64,000 nucleotides of DNA from Melieria omissa. Its lineage: Eukaryota; Arthropoda; Insecta; Diptera; Ulidiidae. A program made the position numbers and the translations under genes. The stretch spans positions 93,671,648 to 93,735,647 of the forward strand of contig OZ020267.1 of assembly GCA_963971225.1 (NCBI GenBank), in the 5' to 3' direction. This document shows, piece by piece, positions 23,095 through 35,045 of the stretch. Each line of letters starts with the position of its first letter. The first letter of the stretch is position 1. The notes below the pieces were generated by a model, which saw nothing but the letters and a program-made list of their open reading frames with translations, made no database searches and was not told where the DNA came from.

Positions 23095-24654
23095 TTTTGC
23101 ATTGTAGCATCGCAGGAGGTCCGTAGACGCTGCCCACTGCATGCGCTCTATATCTGGCAAAAAGTTGCCGAATTCTTTCCTTATATCGCGTTTTCTAGGT
23201 TTGGATATTGTAACAGTTAAAAATGTATATTTATTTGTCTGTACGAATTGGACGAACACCGAGCCCATCCAGATAGCATTTGACTTTTGCATTATGTTTA
23301 CATCTGAGTAGCTCCACCAGCTAGGCAATGAATTCGGACTTATGGTTTAGTATCGGGCAGCTCTAACGTGTTAACCTTTTGAACAACTTGTACCCCATCG
23401 TAAGTTACTGACTTCGTCTCTCGCCGTTCAAGCAAGCAACTGGCGTTAATCGGACATAATCGCACAGCCTTTTTTGCTGCTATGATCCAAATATGTGGCA
23501 ACTCTTTCACAAAAAAGACGCGTGCAAGAACTCTTTGGCGACTGCGTCGGCGCTCTTTAAGGTATTACTTGCTTAGTTCTTCCATTCAGAACGCTCTTTA
23601 CCGATTTTCTCTTGCTGGCGCGGTGGTTGTGCTCGCTAGCTTAGCTGAACACACAACCACAGACCAACGCATCCACACAAGTATTTTAATACTTGAAGGC
23701 ACTTGCACGAGTGCGAGGAGTTTTGGCCAAGGGTAAAGCACACTATCATCGTTTTAGAAGCACGCCTGTTGGTGCTGGTGCTGTCGCTTGAGAGCGAAAG
23801 TTACAAAAATGGAATGATAGAAAGACAAAAAGGCAACAAATAAAAGTGAAAGAAGAAGAGAAATTTACACCAAAATGAAATACGACAACCGCACAAATGC
23901 CACCTGGAGCTGCATTCATAACTAAAAGTGAAGGGGAGCGCAGGAAGCGGAGCGCTGTTGTTCTTGTATTTAATTAAAAATGTAAATAACGGCGTTTTTG
24001 ATGCCACTCGTAGTTCAGAGCGTCTTAGCTGTTTTTTTCTGTTATACTTTTGCATAGCATACCTATCGGGGTTGGTGTGGAGGGGGCGAAGTTTTCTGCA
24101 GTTAACTTCTTGACAATTTTTCGAAAGTGTATGTGGGGTGTGTGATTGTTTCGAGGTGTTTGTGGACAATGCCAAATGGTTGAGTTGCTCAACTACATAC
24201 TAACAGTCACATCCACAGTTGACATACAGCGATGGCAATCATCGCCCACATTAATGTTGTTATCGCAGGCATCGCCATTTTCATTATTATCATCATTGTT
24301 GTTGTTGCCAATGTTGTTGTTGTCCTACTCATCGCCAATCTATGCGTCAGTGTCGTTGTCAGTATGTTGAATGACATGTTTGTTGCTTTGTTAAGTGGGG
24401 ATGTTTTTGTTTATGCTGCCGCCTGTGAAGATTTGAGGTTAAAGTGCACTAGCTCGTATTATTTCGCTTGTAGGGTAGTGGAAGTGGTCGCCGAAGACGG
24501 GGCACGAAACGAAGCTGAGATTTCAAGTGCACGCAATATAAGTCAAGCGGCGTCTCTACTTTTCCCCTATTGCAGTATTACTACTGCCGTCACTGGCTAA
24601 CATACACTCAGAAAAACATCGATTATTTTTAATCGTTGCTTTTTTGCGGTCGCC
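23094..24654. other. Gene-free spacer with trinucleotide tracts
   Basis: No supported gene. A GTT/ATT-rich tract at 24240-24340 makes a Val/Ile-rich frame that I regard as an artefact of the repeat. Confidence 0.4.
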
Positions 24655-24735
24655 TGGCGTAGCTAGTTAGTCTGTTGGACTGCGAGTCTGAGACGACGCT
24701 CGACCCGAGCTACGATACTTCGTCTTAGCAAAGTA
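24650..24735 (+). repeat. tRNA-derived SINE head
   Basis: Contains tRNA-promoter-like blocks: TGGCGTAGCTAGTTAG (A-box-like) and GCTCGACCCGAGC (B-box-like) at normal spacing. It aligns with the head of the SINE at 56774-57052 (shared GTTGGACYGCGAGTC). The body and tail are missing or unrecognisable. Not a functional tRNA: no acceptor stem pairing seen. Confidence 0.5.
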
Positions 24736-24949
24736 AATAAACATACAGAATGCGCATGTCATACAAGCAAACATTTTGTATGGCGGGTTCTAACGTTGCA
24801 ACCCGCGCTCTGCTCTCATAGATCACATATGTAGTGAGAGCGTGGATTTACAAGCGAGAATGTAGTTTTATGTGTTGCGCTCTTTGGTTGCGCTCACTGC
24901 AGCGAGCTGGGAGAGCCGGTAGAAGTACATGCACAGAATTACCCTAATC

Positions 24950-25230
24950 CCTGCAACGACAGTGACCATCATATGATCAATCATATGACAATCACATGTG
25001 ATGAAATTTCCATCACAATCTCCATCATTTTTCCACTAGCAATGTGAAAAATGTGATGGGTATTTTTGTGTCCATGTGAATCTTTATCACCTTCGTACAC
25101 AGGCGATTTAAAACGTGGTCCAACATATAGTTGTCTCGCTCACTCTAATCAGCAATGATCAAATCACAATCACGTGTGATTAGTCACTGCTGATAAAATT
25201 TCTCTCATCAGTGATATCAAAAGCAGTGAC
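24950..25230. other. Cluster of CACATGTG/CACGTG palindromes
   Basis: Repeated ATCATATGAT, ATCACATGTGAT and ATCACGTGTGAT palindromes occur within 230 bases with TCATCA variants. Could be an old repeat with internal symmetry or an E-box cluster. No gene nearby. Confidence 0.35.
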
Positions 25231-25358
25231 TACGTGACGCGAAAGTGAGAGGAGAAATGTGAAAAAAGCCACAATACACACATAAAATTCACCAATACTC
25301 TCACATAACAGCTGATACTCCGGCCCCACAGCTGATATTCCTGACTCCATACAAACTG

Positions 25359-25420
25359 AAAATGGAGGGTTGTTGTGTTGGTCAATTCCAAAATGGAGGG
25401 TTGTTGTGCTGGTCAATTTT
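25359..25420. repeat. 31-bp tandem duplication
   Basis: Two adjacent 31-bp units starting AAAATGGAGGGTTGTTGTG differ at a couple of positions. Confidence 0.85.
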
Positions 25421-25784
25421 CATGTGTGAGGGTTATCGTTGTGGTTCATTTTTAATTGCATAGAACATTAATTTATTTTTTGCACAGAGTTCTGTGATAT
25501 GTTTATAGAAACATGAATATAAAATTCTATTACTGCTTACAAATATAATAACATCGTTTGAATATGTCTCTAACATGTCATTATTTTCATTTGAGTTTTC
25601 ATTGATTCATTATCAAAAATCACCCTTGTGTATAGAACAGTGCATTTTACACCAAAAGCATCTCTGCACTCCGATGATTTGGTGTTTAATTTGCGAAACG
25701 CAAATCGGGTTGACCCTGGATGACTGCTAAATGTGCAGCTGCACATAATAACATAACATATAACATAAAAACATAACAATTTTT

Positions 25785-25906
25785 AGAAAATGTATGCATT
25801 TTTTATTGAAATAATTGACAATTATGAAAATAATAACATGCATCGAGAAAATGTATGTCTTTTCTATTGAAATGATTGACAATTATGAAAATAATAACAT
25901 GCATCG
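25785..25906. repeat. 61-bp tandem duplication
   Basis: Two adjacent 61-bp units (25785-25845, 25846-25906), each starting AGAAAATGTATG and ending AACATGCATCG, differ at about five positions. Confidence 0.9.
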
Positions 25907-26019
25907 TATTAATACGCCTTTTTCTAAAAAATACGAAAGACAAGCTACCTCTAAATTGCAACTTTACGCTTTGTTCTAACTTCAACGCGACCACACTGTT
26001 GAACCAATCACTGACCCAC

Positions 26020-26239
26020 CCCTGTTGGACCTGAGACAACTGGTTCCCAAAATTTATTGGTTTTCCAACTGGTTTTTTGTAAGTAAATTTAACAATTACT
26101 TGTTCAAGTGACTGTCAGCGACGCCACGTTAAAAGGGGTAAGTTTGGTCCAAGGAAAGAGTCGATTCTGAAGTCAGCTATGACTGACAAGCAACCAGTTG
26201 AAAAACTACATGGTTCAACCAGTCCCATTTCCTACAGGG
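26020..26239. mobile_element. CCCTGT-terminus MITE, uninterrupted copy
   Basis: Left end CCCTGTTGGACCTGAGACAA and right end (inverted) CCCTGTAGGAAATGGGACTG, with repeated AACTGGTT blocks near both ends. 220 bp with no coding capacity. The same family is seen, split in two, at 56300 and 59200. TSD not clear; superfamily unassigned. Confidence 0.65.
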
Positions 26240-27269
26240 CCATGACACCTCACACAGATTGTGTATGTGAAATGCAAAAAATGTTCAACAAATTCGCTTC
26301 CCCTGCCAGTTTCGTATCACGTCATCACTGATCAAAATGCATCACATTTGACGCATAAACCTATCACAGCTGATTGAAAATAAAAAAGCCTTGGCATTTT
26401 ATTATTTCATGTGTTTATTTTTATAAAAAAGGTTTTTTATTATTCAAAAATCATTAATTTACACAGTTATAGTACGAACCAAAGTAATTAAATTATTAAA
26501 AATTTTGCAAATGTAATGAAATGAAATTGAACCTCAGTCAACGACATTTTTGAGGTTAGGAGCGCTAGCGCTGAACACAATCTGCAAAGATTCAATGAAA
26601 AGAACGCTAACATTAGGCAAACAATTCTTTTGATACGCTTCTCATCTTTTTTTAAAATTTAGTTGACATATTTATTACAAAAATAATAAACAATTGTACT
26701 TATCTATTATTAAATTTTCCACCGCTGACTTGCTTTTGACACACTTTTATTTCACAATTTGACAATTGCGTCATGGGCGCAAGCGTAATAACGGCACGTA
26801 CATGTACATATAGTGCCATCTCGTTTTCTCATACAGGGAAATTTTGTGTACTGAAACTTCTTTTTCTCGCTTGCATGGAACATACTTAAAAATTTCCTTT
26901 GTAAATGTTTATGTGTTAGTTTCAGCGAGAATTTTTGTAAATGTGTTGGAGTTTCGATCACACGCGTCTGGCAGGGATATTATTGCAAAATTGCAACCTT
27001 GGGGCCTACTAGTAGGCCCCCCAATGAAACCAAAAAACTTCATGTGTTGGCATTTAATGCAGAAAATTAATGAGAACATACTTTAAAAAGCAAATAATTG
27101 AAAGGAATCCCTAATATCGGGAAAAGAGCAGACACAGTGAAGAGCTGATCACTGCCAGCACACACGGACTGTGTACGTGAATTGCAAAAAACGCACAAAA
27201 ATCGGCTTACTCTCCCAGTTTCACATTGCTTAATCGCTGGCAGCGAGTGTGTGTTAGCACATTGTTGTG
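26240..27269. other. Spacer with a dispersed direct repeat
   Basis: The block at 26258-26330 (ACAGATTGTGTATGTGAA...) recurs with moderate divergence at 27165-27240. No gene seen. Confidence 0.4.
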
Positions 27270-29035
27270 GCGTGAAATGATTGCAAGGTGAAGACGAACT
27301 CTGTTGTTGTTGTTGTTGCGCTGGCGAAAAGCTGAAATTGTAAAACGATTTCTGATTTCTGGCTGGCTTTTGTTCTTCTTCTACAAGCCTACACGGCGTC
27401 GCATATTGTTCTTGAACTTATTGCAGACTGTAGTGTGCGCAAAATCATAGAAAAGAAAATAAAATATGGTTGGCATGACGACTTATATGGTCGCTACAAA
27501 CAAAGTTCCTAAAGAACTTATCAAAAAAGTAGACCTAATATTTGATTACATGAATAGGACAATCGGATAATTGCTTTATATCGGCTTTATAATTGAATAA
27601 TGAGTCGTACAAATTTATAAAGATTTTTTTAATTATTTGAAAGATGTTAAATGTATGGATGATTAAAGTTTTATTTTTAGAACTAAAATCTGTTTGTTAA
27701 TTACTGATAAAATTAAGCAATAACCCACATAAATGTTTTATAACAAAAAAGTTGTTTAACCCAGATAAACTAGAAAGTACTTTTGGAATTTGGGACAAAA
27801 TTCAAGTAGTACTCGGTCGAGTGTAATAACTAATTTCGAAGATACACAGGATTCTATGAATCAAATCCTACTACATGCTGAGACAGACCAAACTGAATTT
27901 TTTATTATTTTATTTCAGCAGTAATTACAAAAATTATTACAACAAATTATTTTGTAGATAAAAACTTCGACAATCGAGTAAAAATTAACATGGATAATAA
28001 TTGTGGCAAATGTTTTCAAAAACTAAGAAATGATGAACAATAAAAAAACAGCAAAAGAGCTGTTTACATTTTTCTTGAGCTGTGTAGCAAAACCAATCGT
28101 CAACACAAAAAAGCATACACACAAAAACTACAACAACAAAAAGCAATGGCGTCGTTGAAACGACGATCATTGCGCTGGCTGGTGTTGCTGTGAGAAATTT
28201 GCACAAAAAATTATTTAGTGACCAAAACAACCACAAACGCCTCAAAGTACACAGGAGAAGCGGTACTTTCACTTCATGTGTGTTTGTTGTAGCGCGTGCT
28301 TCAGTTCGCACAGTCAATGAGCGTAAACTGAAGCGCTTGCTCTCCTGCTGGCACCACTCTTTCCCTTTTGTGGCTTCCCCCTCTATGAAGCTCGCAAACA
28401 AAATGTTTGAGCTCAGATGCGCCTTCTATACACTTCATATTCTTTGGTCTTAGTCAAAAACCAAAGAAAACCAGAAAAGATAATAAAAGATCTAGAAAAG
28501 ATCTAGAGCCAAAACGCGTCCTACTTATGTACATACTTAAGGGGTAACACCACTTTAACCAAGAAAACGCCTAGCTTTGACGTTTCACTTTTGGAATGTG
28601 GGAAAACGGAATATTATTTTATTTCAGAGATTTTATTTCACATCATAGTATATTATTATACTATGATTTCACATATTCATGATACAAAAAATAAATGTAG
28701 AACCGATGCCACATTTTTTGACACTAAACGTGTTTTTAAGGTTTTTCGTATTCGAAAAAAGCTCGAGTCGTGATGCCACTTCGATGTAATATTAAATTAG
28801 AGATATTTAAGGTTGTAAGAATTTTAAGATCTTTTTTAAAACAAAGACCTTTCACTGTGACTAATATATTTTGGGCGAAAGTAAAAAAATGTTAATGCGA
28901 TTTTAACAGCAATCGATTTTCTAACAGTATGGTAGCACATTTTCAAAGTAGAACGCCAAAAAATCGTTTAGTGTCAGATGCGCAACATGCTGGTTGAGAA
29001 GAAGCACTGGCTCTACCTTTTTTGCATCATGCATA
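27270..29035. repeat. Left arm of large diverged inverted duplication
   Basis: Several blocks match the reverse complement of 32770-35045: 27270-27500 with 34850-35045; 28060-28440 with 33170-33460; and 28680-29035 with 32770-33165 (e.g. GTGATGCCACTTCGATGTAA region and CAGATGCGCAACATG). Identity by eye is about two thirds to four fifths, with non-matching insertions. No coding frame. Arms of an ancient large element or two opposed copies of one repeat. Confidence 0.65.
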
Positions 29036-29349
29036 TATTGAACTTTGGGAAAATGGGAAAAAATTCTCTTTAATGTGATGTAAAAAGTAGGCGGCTGAGT
29101 AAACTTTTGAAACTGTCTTTTTAAAAACCCATGACTTCTCGCAAAGTGTAAACGACCCGGAACAAACAATTTTTAAATCTGTATGCAACTGTTTATGGGA
29201 CTACAAAGATGTTTTTCAAAATGAAATTTTGTTATAATGTTGCACTTTCGAAAAGTACGAATCGAATATTTTGGCCAAAATAAGGGCAGTAAATTGTTTA
29301 TTTAAAAAGTTTACATTAAAAAAATAACTACGCACTTCCTCAGAGAATG

Positions 29350-31166
29350 TACAGTGAAATTCCTCATTACGGACAGTCCTTATAACCGGACAGCTTCAAT
29401 AGTCGGACGAATTTCGCAGACACAACAATTTCATTAAGTTTTCTATACGACAAATTTCGCAGACACAGCAATTTCAATAAGTTTTCTATATCATTCCAAT
29501 AAACGGACCAAACCATTTTAATTAAGAAATCTCTCATAAACGGACAAATTTCAAAAATATTCCAAAACAGTTTTTAAAAAATCTGTACTAGCATATAATG
29601 CAAATTGCACTCGTGTCTGAAAATTAACATTTTAAATTAAAACAATCAGTGTTTAGACAATCAACCATTAACCAATTTTTCCAATTTTGAGTGTAATATA
29701 TATTAAACTAGCTGGGCCCTGCGGCTGTGCACGCAAGTTCTCTTGTTTCCCCCGATACAAATGCTTAACCCATTGTTGACCCTGTCAGATTTTGATAAAA
29801 AAAATGTGTCTAATTATCTTTTATTTCAAGTGTTTCCAAAAATGTCAATTCAAGTCAAATGTTAAGTCAAAAGGCTCATTAAAATATGTTTTTTCACAAT
29901 TTATCCACACAAACTTTTAACTCGTCGTTGATCCAGTTAGATTTCGATTTTGAAAATAATGAGAAACATCTGTTTAATGTTTATTTTTGAAGTCAATAAG
30001 CCCATTTTCATAAACAAACCTTAACCTATTGTTGCCCCAGTGAGATTTTGATTTTCGAAAAATTATAAAATACGTGTCGAATTATTTTTGATTTTGAGTA
30101 TTTTCAGGAAGTTCGAAAAGAGTATGTCTATTAAATTACGTTTCCCCATACAACACCTTATCATGTTTTGCCCCTTTAGACCCCGAGTTTCTAAAAATCC
30201 CATCTTAGCGGAGGTTCATTCTTCAAGATGTACCTAAAGCTCAAATTTCATGTTTGTAGCTTCAGCGGTTTGGGCTGGGCGATGATAAATCAATCAGTCA
30301 AACAATCTATGTATATAAAAACGGAGGCGGTACCACGCCCCCTTGTCCAATGCTCACAACTTTCTTTTAGTCGAACTGTGCTACTAAGTGGACAGTTCGT
30401 ACCAAGTTTCATTGATGTGGTCTGACAGTACTGCATAAATGTTGGGTCATAAAAAATGTGCCACGTCACTTGCCCAACGCCGATTAAATCTTACCAGTAG
30501 AATGTCACATCTCTGAAACGACTGTACACCAAATTTCAATGCTGTGCGACTTACAATTCCGAAGCTATTCCATATAAAATAATTGAGTTGTATGGGCGGT
30601 GCCACGCCCCCTTGTTAAATACCCGCCCCATTCCCTCTGCCGAAAGACATGACTAAATGGGTAGGCTCATACCAAGTTTCATTGATGTACGATTTACAGT
30701 TCTGCTGAAATATTGTATCATAAAATATGTGCCATGCCTCTTATCCAACGCCCATAAAATTTTAGCAGTAGAATGACACTTCTATGGGAGGATGTCATAC
30801 CAAATTTCAATGCTTTGCGACTTACAATTCCGAAGCTATTCTATTTAAAAGATATGAGTTGTATGGGAGGTGCCACACCCCCTTGTTCAATACCCACCCC
30901 ATTCCCTCCATCGAAGGACATGATCAAATAGTAATTTCGTACCAAATTTAATTGATGTGTGACTTATGGTTCCAAAGTTATTGTCTATAAATGTATTCTG
31001 GTGGTGCTGCGCCTCGTTTTCCCGACTTTTTTTTCGTAAACCTTCGCGTAGCAATTACAACCAAACCCGCCGAAGGAAATATCCAATTTGAACCAAGATT
31101 CATTTATATATATATATGTAGATAAATATTCAAACGACAGAAACACACTTGAGGAATTTCACTGTA
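29350..31166. mobile_element. pogo-like TA-flanked element hosting another repeat
   Basis: Ends CAGTGAAATTCCTC (29352) and GAGGAATTTCACTG (ending 31164), each flanked by TA; pogo/Tigger-like termini start CAGT. The unique left part contains a 43-bp tandem duplication (29406-29448, 29449-29491). Most of the interior is the inserted repeat at 29707-31126. No transposase frame. Confidence 0.65.
29707..31126. repeat. Interspersed element with CCACGCCCCC units, copy A
   Basis: Starts ACTAGCTGGGCCCTGCGGC and ends in a (TA)n tail. The interior holds two to three ~275-bp tandem units built from TTTCATTGATGTACGA, GACTTACAATTCCGAAGC and GGCGGTGCCACGCCCCCTTG. About 1.4 kb, no frame. A second copy is at 38648-40037. 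Confidence 0.75.
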
Positions 31167-32769
31167 ATTGAAAAACTTCTATCAGAATTTAAAATCGATC
31201 TTTGATCTTTGTGTTTTACTACTTTGCCCACTCAGTCTCTAAAATTGGTTTAGAAGCATTGCAGCACAGTCGGAAATTTAATCTTTATATCTTTTTTTGC
31301 CATAGAACCAAAAAGATATTGTTCTGATTGATTTTCTATAGAGAGGGGTTACCCCTCAAACCGATTGCCTTTCCGCTGTTGCTATTGTTTTCAAAAATAT
31401 AAAATTCAAATCCAACATAAAGTTCAACAGTGTAGTCAGTTGTTTTTTATTTATACAAATTAGAACATAAGAATATGACGAATGTTACAGCCAGACATGC
31501 TTTCAATTTGTGTTATTTCAATTGTATGTTGTGTATTGTGTGCATTGTGTATGTAAAAAGAAAATGTTTATATTTTATAAATTTGTGAATATACTTAACA
31601 ATAGTTCTGTCATCTATCGCACAATGCAACATACAATAGTTATTATTTCTTCTTCATTAAGTAAAGCAGATTTTTCCCCAAATACAATAAAATATTGCTT
31701 GCAGTGTATTGGTTTGGCTTCGAGGCATTTTTTTACATATAAATTTGAAGAAAATAGAGAAATGGAAAATGTGGATGTTGGCGTATTAAGTTGGTGCGAC
31801 TTGAAGCTTCGCTGAAGCGCAGTGGCATGTGTACAGAAAATTAATGTAGAAATAATATAATGGCAACCCACGACAGAGATTGGAAGCTCTGGCAGGGCGT
31901 GGAGGTAGTTGAAAATTTTTGTTTTATTTTGTATGCTGAGCGGTAATTACAAACCTAATTAAAATTCTTATGGGTCACGGGAGATGAGTGGTGCTACGTA
32001 CCTGTGCGTTTCTATTTATCAGCAATAAATACCTGAGTAGCAACTAGCGAAAGCAACTCCCTGATTCAATATTTTAAGAGCGAACGATTTTTTCCCTTTC
32101 TTTTTTGTTTTAGAGTTTTTTCGTGGTTGCATACAGAAGTGAGGTAGTAAAGAAGTACTATTAACTGTTAGAATCGTTATAATTGTGGATTAAGAGGATA
32201 TAGTTGTAGCTCGAGGCGATACGTAAAGGCACCGAATAAACAGTATACAGAAGGCGCATCTGAAATAATTTTGCGATTTCATTTCAGACGCGGGCGGGAA
32301 GCAACAAAGGTGAGGAAAATGCAAAGGGAACCGAGAGAGTAAGCGCGAATTGATGTACACGCATAGATTCGATAGTTTTGGGCTTTATTCTCATTTCGAC
32401 AACAACACGCAATGTTATTGCTTTCCGCAGCAAGCCAGCTTGGCTTTGCTCGTGCACATTGAAATGGTTGTTGATTTGGCAAATCAATCGCCAAGGCAAA
32501 TTCAATAGGTAGTTGCAGCACCAGAACTAATTAAACTTTTTTCTTTGATAATTAGCACAACCTTGTAGCAAAAGTTTTCCACTTATTATTACTTTCTTAA
32601 TGCGTCTTGGTTGTTCCAATATTTTTACACATACTTATATTTATTTTCATTGCAGCTATTTGTACTTTTTACAACTTCTATTTTACAAGCAGACCGGAAG
32701 AACTAATAAAATTCATTGAAAAATTGGCAAAAATTGTTACCTTACTGACATAAGTAAGTAATACCATGA
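31165..32769. other. Gene-free spacer between the inverted arms
   Basis: AT-rich, no supported gene. Forms the centre of the large inverted duplication together with the pogo-like element. Confidence 0.4.
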
Positions 32770-33720
32770 TACAAAACATCAAGTTAGAGCCAATGCTTCT
32801 TCTCAGCTACCATGTTGCGCATCTGACATTAAACGATTTATTGGCGTTCTCCGTTAAAAATGTTCTACTGTACTGTTAGAAAATCTATTGAACATATCTT
32901 TAAAACTGCAATGTATTACCTGCTGTTGAATTCGCATTAAAATATTTATACTTTCGCCCTAAATATATGTCACAGTGAAATATCTATTCCGTGTTTATTT
33001 TAAAAAAGATTAAAACATTTTTGGAACTTTAAACATCTCTAATTTAAAATGATATCAAAGTGGCATCACGACTCAAGCTTTTTACGAACACGAAGAACGT
33101 CAATAAAGACGTTTAGTGTCAACAAATTTGACAGCGGTTCTACCTTTATTTTTCGTATCATGGGTAATACCAAAAAATATACAATATAAAGAATACGCAT
33201 CTTCAAAAATTTGGCAAGCGTGTTTCATGACGCGGGGGGAAGAGATGAGTGGAGGCATAGTTTGCGGGAAATTTGCTCGCACTCAACAGTTTGCGATCTT
33301 GTTCGTTGAAGCGCAATCGGAGAGTAAACAACGAACCAAAGCATCGTCATCGTCGTTTCAACGAAGATGATTCGTGATTCGCTAATGTTTTTGGTGTTGC
33401 CGTTTATTGTGTGTATGCTTTTTTGTCTTGCCAATTGGTTTTGCTGCACAGGTTGCTGTCATGTCACCAGCAATCGAATCTTTGTGGTGTATGGCTTTTT
33501 GCTGGCCAATGCTTTGATTCATTTAAAAACTTGGTGGTTGATCCCAATTTAAAATGTTTGCAAATATTTTTACGTGGCGAGTTCGAAGTACAATTATTTG
33601 TTTATATTTTCACATGGTTGATTACAATTTTGAGAATATGTGGAAACTACGAAAAAAATTAACTCATGGGCATATTGACTTCAAAATTCGTGAAAACATT
33701 TAAAATCAAAAATAATTAGA

Positions 33721-33926
33721 TACAGTTGAACCTCGATTATCTGGGAACATTAACCGGGAACATCTATTAACCGGGATGCTGAGTGGTTGATTTTATATTA
33801 TCCGTGAAGCACATGTACTTGTGTTTGTTTTTTCCATATCACACATATACCTCTTTTAACCGGTATTTTCGATTATCCGTGATGAGCCCGGTCCCGAGCG
33901 ACCCGGATAATCGAGGTTCAACTGTA
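33721..33926. mobile_element. pogo/Tigger-like MITE
   Basis: 202 bp (33723-33924) with TIR CAGTTGAACCTCGATTATC and perfect-looking inverse at the right end, flanked by TA. Internal repeats of AACCGGGA/TTATCCG. Non-coding. Confidence 0.85.
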
Positions 33927-33958
33927 TGTGTTTTAGTTTTTTTTTTTAAATCGAAATC

Positions 33959-34444
33959 TAAGGCGCCTGCTACACTTTCAATATTTATTGACGGGGATCC
34001 AGTATCGCGATATTTATTGAACGTTTAGCATGCAATATTGATGGATCGTGATCCATATCGCAAAATATTTATATATTTTGAAATCTGGATCGCGGATCAC
34101 AAAACTGTCAATAATATTGAACGTGTAGCATATTTAATGATATCAATAAGCAGTTCGGCAATACGTGGTGAAATTAAAATAAAATAAAACAAATAAGAAA
34201 TAAAGCATGTGCGCTGCCGGTAGAATTGGGGCTTACGACAGAAAAACAAATTTTGAAAGAATTCATTTTCAAGTTGGAAGAATTGCTACATCTTTTAAAC
34301 GACGAACCACTCAGAATAACTATTATGTGAATACTGACACGATAAATATTGAACATGTAGCATTCGCGCGCGATCTATCAATACATCAATATGGATCGCG
34401 ATCCAAATATCACAATAAATATTGAACGTGTAGCAGGCGCCTAA
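33959..34444. mobile_element. PIF/Harbinger-like MITE with TAA duplication
   Basis: 480 bp (33962-34441). TIR GGCGCCTGCTACACNTTCAA with inverted right end, flanked on both sides by TAA. The interior has repeated ATTGATGGATCGTGATCC-type palindromic segments. A 3-bp TAA/TTA duplication is the Harbinger signature. Non-coding. Confidence 0.8.
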
Positions 34445-35045
34445 CGGGCAAACCAGGGCTTAAAAGATTGTATGGAAAAACCCATTCAATTGGGTCTATC
34501 GACTTTCAATATGTCAAAAGCACTACTAAAGCACTAAATAAAGAAATAAATAATAAGACAAGTATTTTGTCATAAGAAAAATGTTATTACGGCATTAAAA
34601 ATAGTAAAAATATTCTACAACTGAATGGTTCTATGGCGAATGATGTGACCATAAATTTACAATATTAGATTTTATTTTAGTTCTTTAAACAAGCATTATA
34701 TGTGGGCCGTAAGAAAAGTTCCAAAGAACGGGACGGAAAATTATTACGGGCTAATAAAAACGTTTTCTTTTCTTTCCAATTCCATTTTTATTTGTCTTTT
34801 TTATAATAACTATATATAACTATATAACTTATTATTTATTTTTTAATTGCCTGTAGCGATCATATAGGTCGCCATGCCAGCCATATTTTATTTTCTTTTC
34901 TATGATTTTGCGCACACTACAGTCGGCAGTGAGTTCAGGAGCAATATGCAACGCCGTGCAGGCTTATAGAAGAAGAACAAAAGCCAGCCAGAAAATAGAA
35001 ATCATTTTACAATTTCAGCTCTCCACCAGCGCAACAACAAGAACA

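Larger units (their letters stand above)
32770..35045. repeat. Right arm of large diverged inverted duplication
   Basis: Reverse-complement partner of 27270-29035, stretched by later insertions: a pogo-like MITE at 33723-33924 and a TAA-flanked MITE at 33962-34441. Matching blocks are listed under the left arm. Confidence 0.65.

Noticed and set aside
22529..23107. 192-codon plus-strand frame
   Set aside because: Antisense of the R1-type LINE fragment.
24232..24600. 122-codon Val/Ile-rich frame resembling a membrane protein
   Set aside because: Composition comes from a GTT/ATT trinucleotide tract; no homology and no gene context.
24650..24735. Functional tRNA gene
   Set aside because: A and B boxes are degenerate and no acceptor stem pairs; matches the head of a SINE elsewhere in the window.
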